From G965212025 sp965212025 (lineage in GTDB: Bacteria > Pseudomonadota > Gammaproteobacteria > Poriferisulfidales > Oxydemutatoraceae), in the NCBI GenBank assembly GCA_965212025.1, contig OZ243039.1, positions 620,001 through 684,000 of the forward strand: a stretch of DNA of 64,000 nt, in the 5' to 3' direction. Positions 34,834 to 44,367 of the stretch are shown one piece after another. A program made the position numbers and the translations under genes. The notes beneath the pieces are model-generated. The model saw only the letters and a program-made list of their open reading frames with translations. It was not told the DNA's origin and searched no databases. How positions within the stretch are numbered: the stretch's first letter is position 1; each line of letters opens with the position of its first letter.

Positions 34834-35093
34834 GCACCACCATACAGGTACAAATATTCAGTCACGAGGCGGAGAAGTTTTTTTGCATTGTTTCGGGAAC
34901 ACTCAAACCAAAGACTTTTTCTGCCAGGGAAACGGCAAAGGATTCATGACCCTGTGTGTCACGTTGATTGTAGCAAACATCAAGATGCCGAATACTGGAG
35001 GAAGGCGGACGGACGGAACCTGGCGTTACAATACGAAATCGTGCCTGCTCCGGAACAGAAGTGGGCACACCAAGCCAATAATGTTTTGAACCC
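34834..35093. other. Divergent promoter region of ppc and pgi
   Basis: The 260 bp between the two starts carry the promoters of both genes. I see no clear consensus promoter, operator palindrome or small gene. Confidence 0.35.
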
Positions 35094-36665
35094 ATGATCT
35101 CCCAATCCAGGCCTTGGAGGGCGTTGCTGGCGCACGTAGAAAAGCTGGCGGACACCCACTTGTGTGAGTTGTTTGCCACAGAGAAAAACCGTCACCTTCG
35201 CTACAGCATTGAACTGGATGGGCTGCTGCTGGATTTTTCAAAAAACCTGTTCACTACCGAAACGCTGGCATTGCTTGCAACACTGGCAAAGGCCTCGGAC
35301 TTGCCTGCGTGGCGGAATCGCTTTTTCTCGGGTGGGACGGTCAATACGAGTGAAAGGAAAGCGGCACTTCATGCCGTAATGCGTGATGATGGCGACGGTC
35401 CGGCTGCCGCCGCGGGAATGAGTGTGGAGGCTGCCAGGCAGATACACCGAATGCTGAAAATCAGTTCCTCCGTTCGAAACAGGGAAAAAACCGGGTTCGA
35501 TAGACAGCACTTTTCAGACATCGTTCATATTGGCGTGGGTGGATCTCACCTGGGTGTCGCAATGGCGTGTGGAGCACTTGAGGTCTTTGCCAGTAAAAAG
35601 CTGGGAATACATTTTCTGTCGACGCTCGACTCACGTGCCCGTGATGCCTTGTTTTCTACACTGAACCCTGCGCGTACGCTATTCATCGTCACTTCAAAAA
35701 GCTTTGCCACCCGTGAAACGCTGATGGTTGCCCGCCATGCAAAACGTTATCTTGGCGGGCATTTTGCTGACGCCCAAGCGTGGCAAAAGCATTTTTTGAC
35801 GGTCACTGCTCGACAGGACCGGGCTATGGCTTTTGGCATCCCCGCTGAATCCTGCCTGGAAATATGGGACACCATAGGGGGGCGCTTTTCCCTTTGGTCA
35901 TCCGCAGGGCTGTTGGTGGCCATGCAAATTGGAAGCAGGAACTACCTGCAAATGCATGAAGGAGCACGTGTCATGGATCAGCATTTTGCCAACGCTCCTC
36001 TGCTTGACAACATGCCTGTCGTTCTGGCTCTGCTGGGAATCCTGAATGGAAATTTTTTCGGACTACGCGGACACGCCATCCTGCCGTACGAACCGGCACT
36101 GGCTTTGTTTCCTGATTTTCTGCAGCAATTGCACATGGAAAGCAATGGCAAGGGAGTGAACCGTGATGGGGTCAATGTCGATTATGCGACTTCGCCGGCA
36201 GTGTGGGGCGCAAGCGGGATTGCCGTTCAGCACAGTTATGGTCAGGCTTTGCATCAAGGGTCGCAAGCAACTCCGGTTGACTTTATATGTGCGGCGCTTC
36301 CCCAGAAAACAGATCCAGACAGTGCCTTCCTTGCGGCAAACTGTTTTGCGCAGTCACACACGCTCATGTCAGGTCAATCTGCCACCGACCCCGCACGGAA
36401 CAACCCTGGCAACCGACCCAGCAACACCATCATGCTGAAACAATTGACGCCAAGAACTTTAGGCATGTTGGTTGCACTTTACGAGCACAAGGTCTTTACG
36501 CAGTCCGTGATTTGGCAAATCAACCCTTTTGACCAGTGGGGCGTGGAACTTGGCAAGAAAATAGCCGACAGGGTGTTGAAAAAAATGAAGACGGGCAATA
36601 CGCAGAAATTTGACGACTCCACCAACGGGCTTTTGAAACGGCATCAGGACTGGCAAGACCGCTGA
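35094..36665 (+). CDS. pgi: Glucose-6-phosphate isomerase
   Basis: A 523-residue enzyme interconverting glucose-6-phosphate and fructose-6-phosphate. Conserved parts are DIVHIGVGGSHLGVAMACGA (usually IGGSDLGP; the Asp is His here), FIVTSKSFATRETL, DTIGGRFSLWSSAGL, MESNGKGVN and HSYGQALHQGSQATPVDFI with the catalytic His. The protein is about 25 residues shorter than E. coli Pgi, mainly at the N-terminus. It precedes the serine-cycle operon by 198 bp. Confidence 0.92.
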   Translation: MISQSRPWRALLAHVEKLADTHLCELFATEKNRHLRYSIELDGLLLDFSKNLFTTETLALLATLAKASDLPAWRNRFFSGGTVNTSERKAALHAVMRDDGDGPAAAAGMSVEAARQIHRMLKISSSVRNREKTGFDRQHFSDIVHIGVGGSHLGVAMACGALEVFASKKLGIHFLSTLDSRARDALFSTLNPARTLFIVTSKSFATRETLMVARHAKRYLGGHFADAQAWQKHFLTVTARQDRAMAFGIPAESCLEIWDTIGGRFSLWSSAGLLVAMQIGSRNYLQMHEGARVMDQHFANAPLLDNMPVVLALLGILNGNFFGLRGHAILPYEPALALFPDFLQQLHMESNGKGVNRDGVNVDYATSPAVWGASGIAVQHSYGQALHQGSQATPVDFICAALPQKTDPDSAFLAANCFAQSHTLMSGQSATDPARNNPGNRPSNTIMLKQLTPRTLGMLVALYEHKVFTQSVIWQINPFDQWGVELGKKIADRVLKKMKTGNTQKFDDSTNGLLKRHQDWQDR

Positions 36666-36863
36666 TAAGGATGGCGGCGCAAGCCTGCTGAGGATGTACC
36701 CTCGCGAAAAAGTGCCACCAGCAACTGCTCGCCCCGGATCGTTCGGGAACGGGTTGGAAAAAAAGCGGCACTGCTGCATAATTACACGCTCTCTTTTGGT
36801 AATGCGTTACCTGAAGGTTTCAACAACGTCGCGCTTTAGCGAATCCTAACAAGGAGACTAACG

Positions 36864-38060
36864 ATGCCAGGGAAAAATTTCCTGTATGTCCCCGGACCTA
36901 CAAACCTACCAGCGTCTGTGTACGGCGCCATGAATGTGCCCCAGGAAGACCACAGACGACCCGACTTCCCCAAGCTTACCAAGCCTCTGTTTGCTGACTT
37001 GAAAAAAATTTTTAAATCACGGAAAGGACAGACTTTTATTATTCCGGCAACCGGTACTGCGGGTTGGGAAATCGGGCTAAGCAACACCTTGTCTCCGGGA
37101 GACAAAGTAGTTACGGCAGGGTTTGGTGTTTTCAGTCACCTTTGGTCAGACATGGCCACCCGGTTGGGTCTGGATGTCGAAGTGTTTGATATGGAGTGGG
37201 GTGACGGCTTTCCCCTGGAACGCCTGCGCGCCCGGCTGCACACCGATCAGAACCACGAGATCAAGAGCGTGATGGTATGCCAGAACGAAACCACCACGGG
37301 CGTAACCAGTGACGTTCCCGGTGTTCGCAAAGCGCTTGATGCGGAATCGCATCCTGCCCTGTTACACGTGGACGGGGTCAGCTCGATTGCCAGCATTGAT
37401 TTCCGAATGGATGAGTGGGAGGTGGATGTCGGGATTACCAGTTCGCAAAAAGGCATGATGTTGCCCGCCGGTCTGGCACTGGTCTGTATGAGCAAAAAGG
37501 CTATAAAAGCGTCTCTTAATGCACGGTGCGCTCGGTGCTTTTTAGATGTCGCCGACCATGTAAAAACGAATAAGGATGGTTTTTTTCCTTACACCCCATC
37601 CATACCTTTGATGTACGGCCTGCGCCACACGATGGATCTGCTTTTGCAGGAAGGACTGGAAAATGTATTCAAGCGCCACCATCACCTTGCCGAAGGCGTA
37701 CGGGTAGCAGTGAAAGCATGGAAATTAAAACTGGTGGCAAAACGTGAAGAATTGTATTCGGATACTGTCACCGCCATCTCGGTGCCAAAAACAATAGACG
37801 CACGAGACGTTATCAGTCATGCATATACACGCTACAACCTCTCCCTTGGTGCCGGCCTGGACAGGCTCGCGGGGAAGGTATTTCGCATCGGTCACTTGGG
37901 CGACCACAACGAGCTGTCAATACTGACGGCCTTGGCAGGAACAGAAATGGCTCTTCGCGATGCCGGATACAAGACGCTTAGGCTGGGTTCAGGAGTAGCG
38001 GCTGCACAGAAGCTTTTTTGCGCTGCCGAAAGCTCAGCCACCAAAGCTAAAAAATCTTGA
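36864..38060 (+). CDS. sgaA: Serine-glyoxylate aminotransferase
   Basis: This PLP enzyme moves the amino group from serine to glyoxylate, giving hydroxypyruvate and glycine, the entry of C2/C3 units into the serine cycle. The 398-residue protein has VPGPTNLPASVYGAMNVPQE, PATGTAGWEIGLSNTLSPGD, QNETTTGVTSDV, VDGVSSIASIDF and the PLP lysine Lys196 in ITSSQKGMMLP. An AAGGAG site lies 10 bp before the ATG. It heads the operon. Confidence 0.96.
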   Translation: MPGKNFLYVPGPTNLPASVYGAMNVPQEDHRRPDFPKLTKPLFADLKKIFKSRKGQTFIIPATGTAGWEIGLSNTLSPGDKVVTAGFGVFSHLWSDMATRLGLDVEVFDMEWGDGFPLERLRARLHTDQNHEIKSVMVCQNETTTGVTSDVPGVRKALDAESHPALLHVDGVSSIASIDFRMDEWEVDVGITSSQKGMMLPAGLALVCMSKKAIKASLNARCARCFLDVADHVKTNKDGFFPYTPSIPLMYGLRHTMDLLLQEGLENVFKRHHHLAEGVRVAVKAWKLKLVAKREELYSDTVTAISVPKTIDARDVISHAYTRYNLSLGAGLDRLAGKVFRIGHLGDHNELSILTALAGTEMALRDAGYKTLRLGSGVAAAQKLFCAAESSATKAKKS

Positions 38061-39004
38061 GCCACACACTTTACAGCCCAAAGACGCGAAGACTGCAACG
38101 CAGTGAGCTTGCAGTTCCCGGATCAAACCCCAAGATGATTCGAAAAGCACTGGAGTCGGATGCTGACTACGTATTTTTGGATCTGGAAGACGCTGTCGCT
38201 CCTGCTGACAAAATTCCGGCACGAAAAAACATCATAGAGGCATTGCAGAATTACGACTGGCACGGACACGGGAAAACCATTTCGGTGCGCATCAATGGCC
38301 TGGACACACACTACATGTATCGGGATGTTGTTGAAGTTGTTGAACAAGGTGGAAAGCAATTAGACACGATCCTCGTTCCCAAGGTCGGAGTCGTGGCTGA
38401 CATTTACATGGTGGACGCCATGCTCAATCAAATTGAGACCAACATGGCTTTTACGCATCGAATTGGCATTGAGGCTTTGATCGAGACGGCATTGGGCATG
38501 GCAAACGTGGAAGCAATTGCCTCTCAGGCCTGTCCCAGGCTTGAAGCACTGCATTTTGGCGTTGCAGATTATGCTGCCAGTAACCGTGCACGGACTGTAA
38601 ACATCGGTGGACTGAACCCGGATTATCCCGGAGACCAGTGGCACGCGGCATTAAGCAGAATGACGGTGGCGTGCCGGGCTTACGGTCTGCGTCCCATTGA
38701 TGGTCCCTACGGCGACTTCAGTGACAGCGAGGGCTACCTTCAGGCAGCACGCCGGGCAGCTGCTTTGGGAATTGAAGGAAAATGGGCCATTCACCCCGGG
38801 CAAATCGGCTTGGCCAACGAAGTGTTTTCTCCACCCAAATCCGAAGAGGAGAAGGCATTGCGCATTCTGGAGGAACTGGACAAGGCGGCAAAAGCCGGTC
38901 TCGGTGCGGCGTCTCTGGATGGCAAAATGATTGATGCCGCCTCAGCGCGCATGGCTGAAAATGTAGTGGCATGCGCGGAAATGGTTCGTAAAAAAGGGAG
39001 TTAG
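38057..39004 (+). CDS. mcl: L-malyl-CoA lyase
   Basis: The enzyme splits malyl-CoA into glyoxylate and acetyl-CoA. The HpcH/HpaI-CitE-type barrel of 315 residues shows RRLQRSELAVPGSNPKMIRK, DYVFLDLEDAVAP (metal-binding Asp/Glu), IGIEALIETALGMANVEAIA and the late KWAIHPGQIGLANEVF. The start is a TTG at 38057 that overlaps the sgaA stop in TTGA. Confidence 0.94.
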   Translation: MSHTLYSPKTRRLQRSELAVPGSNPKMIRKALESDADYVFLDLEDAVAPADKIPARKNIIEALQNYDWHGHGKTISVRINGLDTHYMYRDVVEVVEQGGKQLDTILVPKVGVVADIYMVDAMLNQIETNMAFTHRIGIEALIETALGMANVEAIASQACPRLEALHFGVADYAASNRARTVNIGGLNPDYPGDQWHAALSRMTVACRAYGLRPIDGPYGDFSDSEGYLQAARRAAALGIEGKWAIHPGQIGLANEVFSPPKSEEEKALRILEELDKAAKAGLGAASLDGKMIDAASARMAENVVACAEMVRKKGS

Positions 39005-39008
39005 GAAA

Positions 39009-40196
39009 ATGGATATACACGAGTACCAAGCGAAGGAGGTGCTGCGACGCAACGGCGTCATTATTCCTGATGGAGCGCTTGCCTACAGCCCCCAACAGGC
39101 AGTCAACATCTATCGCAACTTGCCAACTGACAGCTGCATGGTCAAAGCGCAGATTCATTCCGGCGCACGTGGCAAGGCAGGAGGAGTAAAGCTGTGCCAC
39201 AAAGAAGAGGAAGTGAGTGTTTTTTGTCAAAACATTATCGGAAAGACCCTTGTGACTGCGCAAACTGGCTCCCAAGGCAAGAAAGTTGAAAAAGTATACG
39301 TAGAAGAAGCGACTGAAATCAAACTGGAAATCTTCTTCGCTTTGGTCATTGACCGCGCCAGTGAGCGTGTTATCGCCATAGCTTCCGCGCAGGGTGGTAT
39401 GGAAATTGAGCAACTGGCGGAAAAGGCTCCCGAAAGCATCTTGCGAGTGTCCATTGACCCGGCAGTCAGAATGCAACCCTTCCAGGCTCGTGAACTCGCT
39501 TTTGGTCTGGGACTTACCGGCCCCTTGCTGAAACAGGCCGTAAATACTTTCCTGGGATGCTACACCGTTTTAATGGAGCTGGATGCCGAACTTGTAGAAA
39601 TAAACCCTCTGGCCGTTAGTCGTGGCGAGCGGCTGGTCGCGCTGGATGCAAAAATAAGCGTTGATGACAATGCCTTGTTTCGGCATCCAGAAGTTGTGGA
39701 AATGCGTGATAAATCACAGGAAGATCAGAGAGAAGCCCATGCCTCAGACCATGATTTGAGCTACGTAGGACTGGACGGGAATATTGGGTGCATGATTAAC
39801 GGCGCCGGTCTTGCCATGGCAACCATGGACATGATCAAGATCGCTGGCGGTGAGCCGGCAAACTTTCTTGATATTGGTGGTGGCGCGTCACCGGAACGCG
39901 TTGCAAAGGCGTTCGAACTGGTTCTTGAAGACAAAGGGGTTAAAGCGATGCTGGTCAATATTTATGCTGGTATCAACCGCTGTGACTGGATAGCAGAAGG
40001 AATTATCAAAGCACTGGAGGTCATAAAAATTGAAGTCCCCCTGGTGGTCAGACTTTCCGGAACAAACGTGGATGTTGGCCGAAGAATGATTGCCAACAGC
40101 TCGCACGACATTATTTCGGTCAATACCATTGGTGAAGCAGCGGAACGTGCAGTACAAGCGGCGAAGCTTTTCTCGGCTGAGAGGACAGGACAATGA
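39009..40196 (+). CDS. mtkA: Malate thiokinase (malate-CoA ligase) beta subunit
   Basis: MtkA with MtkB makes malyl-CoA from malate, CoA and ATP. The 395-residue ATP-grasp protein resembles succinyl-CoA synthetase beta: MDIHEYQAKEVLRRNGV, VKAQIHSGARGKAGGVKLC, ELVEINPLAV, and GCMINGAGLAMATMDMIKIA plus FLDIGGGASPERV. Its place between mcl and hprA fits the malate rather than the succinate enzyme. It starts 4 bp after mcl. Confidence 0.94.
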   Translation: MDIHEYQAKEVLRRNGVIIPDGALAYSPQQAVNIYRNLPTDSCMVKAQIHSGARGKAGGVKLCHKEEEVSVFCQNIIGKTLVTAQTGSQGKKVEKVYVEEATEIKLEIFFALVIDRASERVIAIASAQGGMEIEQLAEKAPESILRVSIDPAVRMQPFQARELAFGLGLTGPLLKQAVNTFLGCYTVLMELDAELVEINPLAVSRGERLVALDAKISVDDNALFRHPEVVEMRDKSQEDQREAHASDHDLSYVGLDGNIGCMINGAGLAMATMDMIKIAGGEPANFLDIGGGASPERVAKAFELVLEDKGVKAMLVNIYAGINRCDWIAEGIIKALEVIKIEVPLVVRLSGTNVDVGRRMIANSSHDIISVNTIGEAAERAVQAAKLFSAERTGQ

Positions 40197-41083
40197 GCAT
40201 ATTGCTAGACGGTGAAACCCGCGTAATTGTGCAAGGCTTCACCGGCCGCATCGGTTCATTCCACGCCAAGGAAATGATCGACTATGGAACCAATGTGGTG
40301 GGCGGGGTCACCCCCGGGAAAGGCGGTCTGTCACATTTGAACAAACCGGTTTTCAACACAGTAAGGGAAGCGGTTTCTGAAGTAGGTGCCACAGCCAGCA
40401 TTGTTTTCGTGCCGCCAATAGCAGCAGCAGACTCCATCATGGAAGCAGCAGACGCCGGGATACGCTACTGCGTGGCAATTACCGATGGCATACCGACGCT
40501 GGACATGATGCGCGTAAAACGTTTCATGCGTCGTTACAAAAAAGAAAAGAAAATGGTTCTGACCGGCCCGAACTGTGCTGGAAGCATTAGCCCGGGAAAA
40601 GCCATGATGGGCATCATGCCAGGACATATCTATATTCCGGGAGTTGTGGGCGTCGTAGGCCGCTCAGGTACCTTGGGGTACGAGGGGGCTTCCCAAATGA
40701 AGGCACTTGATATCGGCATTAGTACCAGCATTGGCATTGGCGGGGACCCAATCAATGGTAGTTCCCATCGCGATATCCTGGAAATGTTCGAGAAAGACGA
40801 GGAAACCCACGCGGTCTTGATGATCGGAGAGATCGGCGGGCCGCAGGAAGCTGAGGCTGCCGAGTTCATCCGCACGAGCATGAGCAAGCCGGTAGTGGCA
40901 TACATTGCAGGGATGACAGCGCCTAAAGGACGACGCATGGGACATGCAGGAGCCATCGTTACCACGAAAGGCGAAAGTGCCCATGAAAAAATAGAGACGC
41001 TAAAAAAATCAGGCGCGCATATCGCCCTCAGCCCGGCTGAACTTGGTTCAGGCATTCAGAAAGCACTACAGGAGCTTGGATAA
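40193..41083 (+). CDS. mtkB: Malate thiokinase alpha subunit
   Basis: The 296-residue partner of MtkA carries the CoA-binding domain (VIVQGFTGRIGSFHAKEMID, GGVTPGKGG, TGPNCAGSISPGKAMMGIMP, VGRSGTLGYEGASQMKALDI) and the phosphohistidine loop RRMGHAGAIVTTK. Its ATG overlaps the mtkA stop. Confidence 0.95.
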   Translation: MSILLDGETRVIVQGFTGRIGSFHAKEMIDYGTNVVGGVTPGKGGLSHLNKPVFNTVREAVSEVGATASIVFVPPIAAADSIMEAADAGIRYCVAITDGIPTLDMMRVKRFMRRYKKEKKMVLTGPNCAGSISPGKAMMGIMPGHIYIPGVVGVVGRSGTLGYEGASQMKALDIGISTSIGIGGDPINGSSHRDILEMFEKDEETHAVLMIGEIGGPQEAEAAEFIRTSMSKPVVAYIAGMTAPKGRRMGHAGAIVTTKGESAHEKIETLKKSGAHIALSPAELGSGIQKALQELG

Positions 41084-42060
41084 TGAACAATCCAAAAATA
41101 ATTGTTACGCGGCGGTGGCCCAAAATTGTCGAGCGGGAGCTACTGAAAATGTGCCCGCAAGTGCAACTCAACGAAGAAGACCAAGCCATGGATAAAGATG
41201 GTCTGAAAGCCGCGCTATGTGAAGCAGACTGCGTGTTACCGACAGTGACAGACCCACTCGGCCAGGATGTGTTGGCAGTTGAAGGTCGTCGTTGCAAGTT
41301 TCTTGGCAACTTTGGAGTGGGATTTAACCACATTGACATTGCTACAGCAAAAGAAATTGGCATTGTGGTGACCAACACCCCGGAAGTGCTGACCGACTGC
41401 ACGGCAGATACTGCAATGATGCTCATACTCATGGTGGCGAGGCGAGGCGGTGAAGGAGAAAGACACGTTCGTAGACACGCTTGGGTCGGGTGGAGGCCAA
41501 CGCACATGATGGGCACCAAAGTTACCGGTAAAACACTCGGTCTCGTTGGTTTTGGGCGAATCGCTGTGGCCGTCGCGCAAAAAGCACATTTTGGGTTTGG
41601 AATGAAAATTCTCTATCATGATCCCTTCTACTCTGGGGATCCTGATATCCCAAAGCGCTTGGGCGCCGAACAATGTGAATCTCTCAGCGACTTACTTGGC
41701 AATTCAGATTTCGTGTCCCTGCACTGCCCGGGTGGAGATGCGACATACCATTTGATTTCCGGGCAGGAACTACAATCCATGAAGTCCGGGGCTTTTCTCA
41801 TTAACACCGCACGAGGCGACGTGGTTGACAATATCAGCCTTATTGATGCTTTGAGATCAAAAACGATCAGGGGCGCAGGCCTTGATGTCTACGAGGGTGA
41901 ACCCAACCTTGACAAACGTTTTGCCGACCTCGAAAACGCAGTACTGCTACCGCATTTGGGTAGTGCTACTCATGAAACCCGCGAAGCAATGGGTCTACGC
42001 GTTCTGGAAAATTTACGCGCCTGGCTTGACGGCAAACGACCCCGAGATCAAATCACCTGA
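41083..42060 (+). CDS. hprA: Hydroxypyruvate reductase (D-glycerate dehydrogenase)
   Basis: The enzyme reduces hydroxypyruvate to glycerate in the serine cycle. The 325-residue D-2-hydroxyacid dehydrogenase has the catalytic Arg/Glu/His (NTARGDVVDNIS, GLDVYEGEPN, LPHLGSATHETR) and an NAD-binding loop LGLVGFGRIAVAVAQKA, in which the last Gly of GxGxxG is Ala. The Asp-rich block HDPFYSGDPD after strand 2 suits NADH. The start overlaps mtkB in TAATG. No glyA, gck or mtdA follows. Confidence 0.94.
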   Translation: MNNPKIIVTRRWPKIVERELLKMCPQVQLNEEDQAMDKDGLKAALCEADCVLPTVTDPLGQDVLAVEGRRCKFLGNFGVGFNHIDIATAKEIGIVVTNTPEVLTDCTADTAMMLILMVARRGGEGERHVRRHAWVGWRPTHMMGTKVTGKTLGLVGFGRIAVAVAQKAHFGFGMKILYHDPFYSGDPDIPKRLGAEQCESLSDLLGNSDFVSLHCPGGDATYHLISGQELQSMKSGAFLINTARGDVVDNISLIDALRSKTIRGAGLDVYEGEPNLDKRFADLENAVLLPHLGSATHETREAMGLRVLENLRAWLDGKRPRDQIT

Positions 42061-42138
42061 ACAGGAACAGCTACTGCTCAGACAGTAGCCACTGTGTTGG
42101 CAGACAATTTTTCATGGCCTGCCCCTGACAGGTGAGTA

Positions 42139-44367
42139 CTAGTTGAAGCTTATGTCAATTGGGAAGGTTTCCAAAACACTCCCAAAGATATCAGAGATTT
42201 GCACACTGAAATCGCTTTCTGAGCCAGATGCTTTCCCGTACGGCCGATAGTAAGAAAAACTGCCGGTGGTTTGACCCACTCCATAAGGCGCAACACCGGT
42301 TCCGGTTCTCCATGTTATGGCACCGGTTGCCGCCCCAATAGTTTCCCAGGACAGGATTTTCGACCCGTATTCCATTGCAGCGGCCAACTTAATACTGACT
42401 TGCGTGTGCACAGTAGTCGAAATAAGGTCGTGCACAAAGCCGCCACCGCCGCCGCCACCGCCGCCGCCACCACCGTTACCACCGCCACCGCCGCCCGAAT
42501 CGTCAGAAGCTCCGACAAAATTCAAGGTAATCGTATCGGATTGGAATCCATTGGAAACCGCTACTACAAAAGATGCCTGTGAATCTTCAGTCCATTCCGA
42601 CCCTGGGCTAAAAGTTGCATCTTCTACTCCACTTCCCGTGGCTAAAGAAAACCTGTGATCCGGCGGTGAGAAATTCCAGCTTGGGTTTGCGCCACCTACA
42701 GTCTCAACCCTTGCAGTCAGGCCAACAACAACCGGGTCTGAACCGGGCGCGACCATAGTCGTCACGGGATCTCCGTTATTTGTCAGAATCATGGGGGCTT
42801 CGCTACCTGTCAAAGTTATCTGTGAGTTTTTGACAAAAAGTGAGCCACTCAAAAGCTCGTCTGCGTCCAACGCTGAAGACCTGTTAATAAATCTCAAATG
42901 CAAATTAATCGCCGTACCATCAGAAACGTTTAGTTTCCCCTGTGGGTTCAGAACCAAGGCAAGCGTCGCTGTTCTCACATCCTTCGCAACATCAGCGTCA
43001 GCAACCACAGCACTGACAGAGAAAAATTTTTGCTGCTCTTCTGTCTGACTAACCACTTCAACATCAACTGTGCGATTTTTACCGTTCCCTTTTCCAACGC
43101 TTACATTAAAGGGAAAACAAACCGTACCCTCAGGAATAACTCCACCCAACGCATTTCGTATTGGTTCGCAATTCACTCTCGCGTCCTTGGGGTCTGCCAA
43201 ATCCAGGTTGATCTTGTCAGGATAGTCCGTGAACTGAAGTGGGTAATTTCCGTAAGGTGATCCGACAATATCAAGGGCAAAAGAAAGCTGGGCAAAATAT
43301 GGATTACTGCGATTAGCGTAGGTCATAAGCCTTATGTTCAAAACTCTCCCCGGCCAGGTAGCTGACCCGGCATACTGGTTGAATGCGCTGATTGGCAGTG
43401 ACAAAAACCCGTAAGAGAAAGAATTCAGAACACCCTCAAGAGCCTCTTCACTCTTTATCCCATTTCCAGTAAACCTGGTCTCGCCTCCAAAAATAGACCC
43501 AGGAGCCGTGAGCTCTGTCTCCAGGTCAATAGCAATCCTCGCCACATTCAAGTCATATAAATGCTTTCCATTGTAGTCATGATATGGATAGACTTTGTCT
43601 TTTACGATACCAACCTTCCAGCCGGTCACGTTGCTACTTAAGTTACCTGAGCCAGCCCAAACCCTAAAAGAATCAGCCATACTTTCAGCTTGTGGCACTG
43701 AAAGACCCGCTACGGAAATCTCAATTGTGTACTTCGGAAATTCAACAAATACAGGGTGAGCATAGGAATTGCAATCACTGTAAAACAAAACACCGGAAGT
43801 TAGGTACGTATCTATATCTATTTGGTTATTTACATCCGGGATACGTACGTATGTCAAGCCTCCCGTGTAGTTACCCAAGGCTCTCCCGTAAAATGGTATC
43901 ACCTTGGCAACTTTTGCCATTGATCCCGGATCCAAACCATTACAAACCGAGTGAATACGGCACACAGCTTTTCCCGACTTCTTTACACAGGCGGCCAAAT
44001 CCATATTTCTAAATCGGGAGCACGAGTAAGCAGTCGTCGTCATGGGGCTGTAAAGGCTTCTATGAGCTATAGGCGCCTTGTGTAGTGCTGTACAGGTGAA
44101 GTTCGTAAGCTTCAATCCATATTTAACGCATTCTGAGTTGTGCACTATCCCATTTCTGTCATAGTCATACCACTGACCGACATTCTGTTGGGCTGTAAGC
44201 ATGCACCTTCTCTCAGATGGATTCCACGGAATTCGAACACTGGCATCAAAAGCAAACACCAGGTCGGGAGTCAAAAAGATTAAAACAGCGACCACCGCCA
44301 TTGTCCGACAGCCAAGGAAAATTTTGCGACTTTCAGGTGGTTCTGGAAATTGCATGACTCGACTCAT
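42139..44367 (-). CDS. Large secreted protein with a poly-glycine linker, family unknown
   Basis: A 742-residue protein has a signal peptide (TMAVVAVLIFLTPDLVFAFD). The N-terminal 200 residues contain eleven Cys, many in pairs (RRCML, CSRFRNMDLAACVKK, AVCRIHSVCNGLD), so disulfides are likely. After a long beta-rich middle with Ig/cadherin-like signs (SFVVAVSNGFQSDTITLNFV, ADVAKDVRTATLALVLNP), a linker of about 20 residues that is nearly all Gly (around residue 645) leads to a C-terminal domain of about 85 residues. Its ATG overlaps the phoU stop (ATGA), so translation is probably coupled. I do not recognise the family. The base composition is lower in GC than the neighbouring operons. Confidence 0.65.
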   Translation of the reverse strand: MSRVMQFPEPPESRKIFLGCRTMAVVAVLIFLTPDLVFAFDASVRIPWNPSERRCMLTAQQNVGQWYDYDRNGIVHNSECVKYGLKLTNFTCTALHKAPIAHRSLYSPMTTTAYSCSRFRNMDLAACVKKSGKAVCRIHSVCNGLDPGSMAKVAKVIPFYGRALGNYTGGLTYVRIPDVNNQIDIDTYLTSGVLFYSDCNSYAHPVFVEFPKYTIEISVAGLSVPQAESMADSFRVWAGSGNLSSNVTGWKVGIVKDKVYPYHDYNGKHLYDLNVARIAIDLETELTAPGSIFGGETRFTGNGIKSEEALEGVLNSFSYGFLSLPISAFNQYAGSATWPGRVLNIRLMTYANRSNPYFAQLSFALDIVGSPYGNYPLQFTDYPDKINLDLADPKDARVNCEPIRNALGGVIPEGTVCFPFNVSVGKGNGKNRTVDVEVVSQTEEQQKFFSVSAVVADADVAKDVRTATLALVLNPQGKLNVSDGTAINLHLRFINRSSALDADELLSGSLFVKNSQITLTGSEAPMILTNNGDPVTTMVAPGSDPVVVGLTARVETVGGANPSWNFSPPDHRFSLATGSGVEDATFSPGSEWTEDSQASFVVAVSNGFQSDTITLNFVGASDDSGGGGGGNGGGGGGGGGGGGFVHDLISTTVHTQVSIKLAAAMEYGSKILSWETIGAATGAITWRTGTGVAPYGVGQTTGSFSYYRPYGKASGSESDFSVQISDIFGSVLETFPIDISFN

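Noticed and set aside
42425..42500. CRISPR-like or microsatellite repeat
   Set aside because: The repeated CCGCCACCGCC is the Gly-rich linker read from the other strand; there are no spacers.
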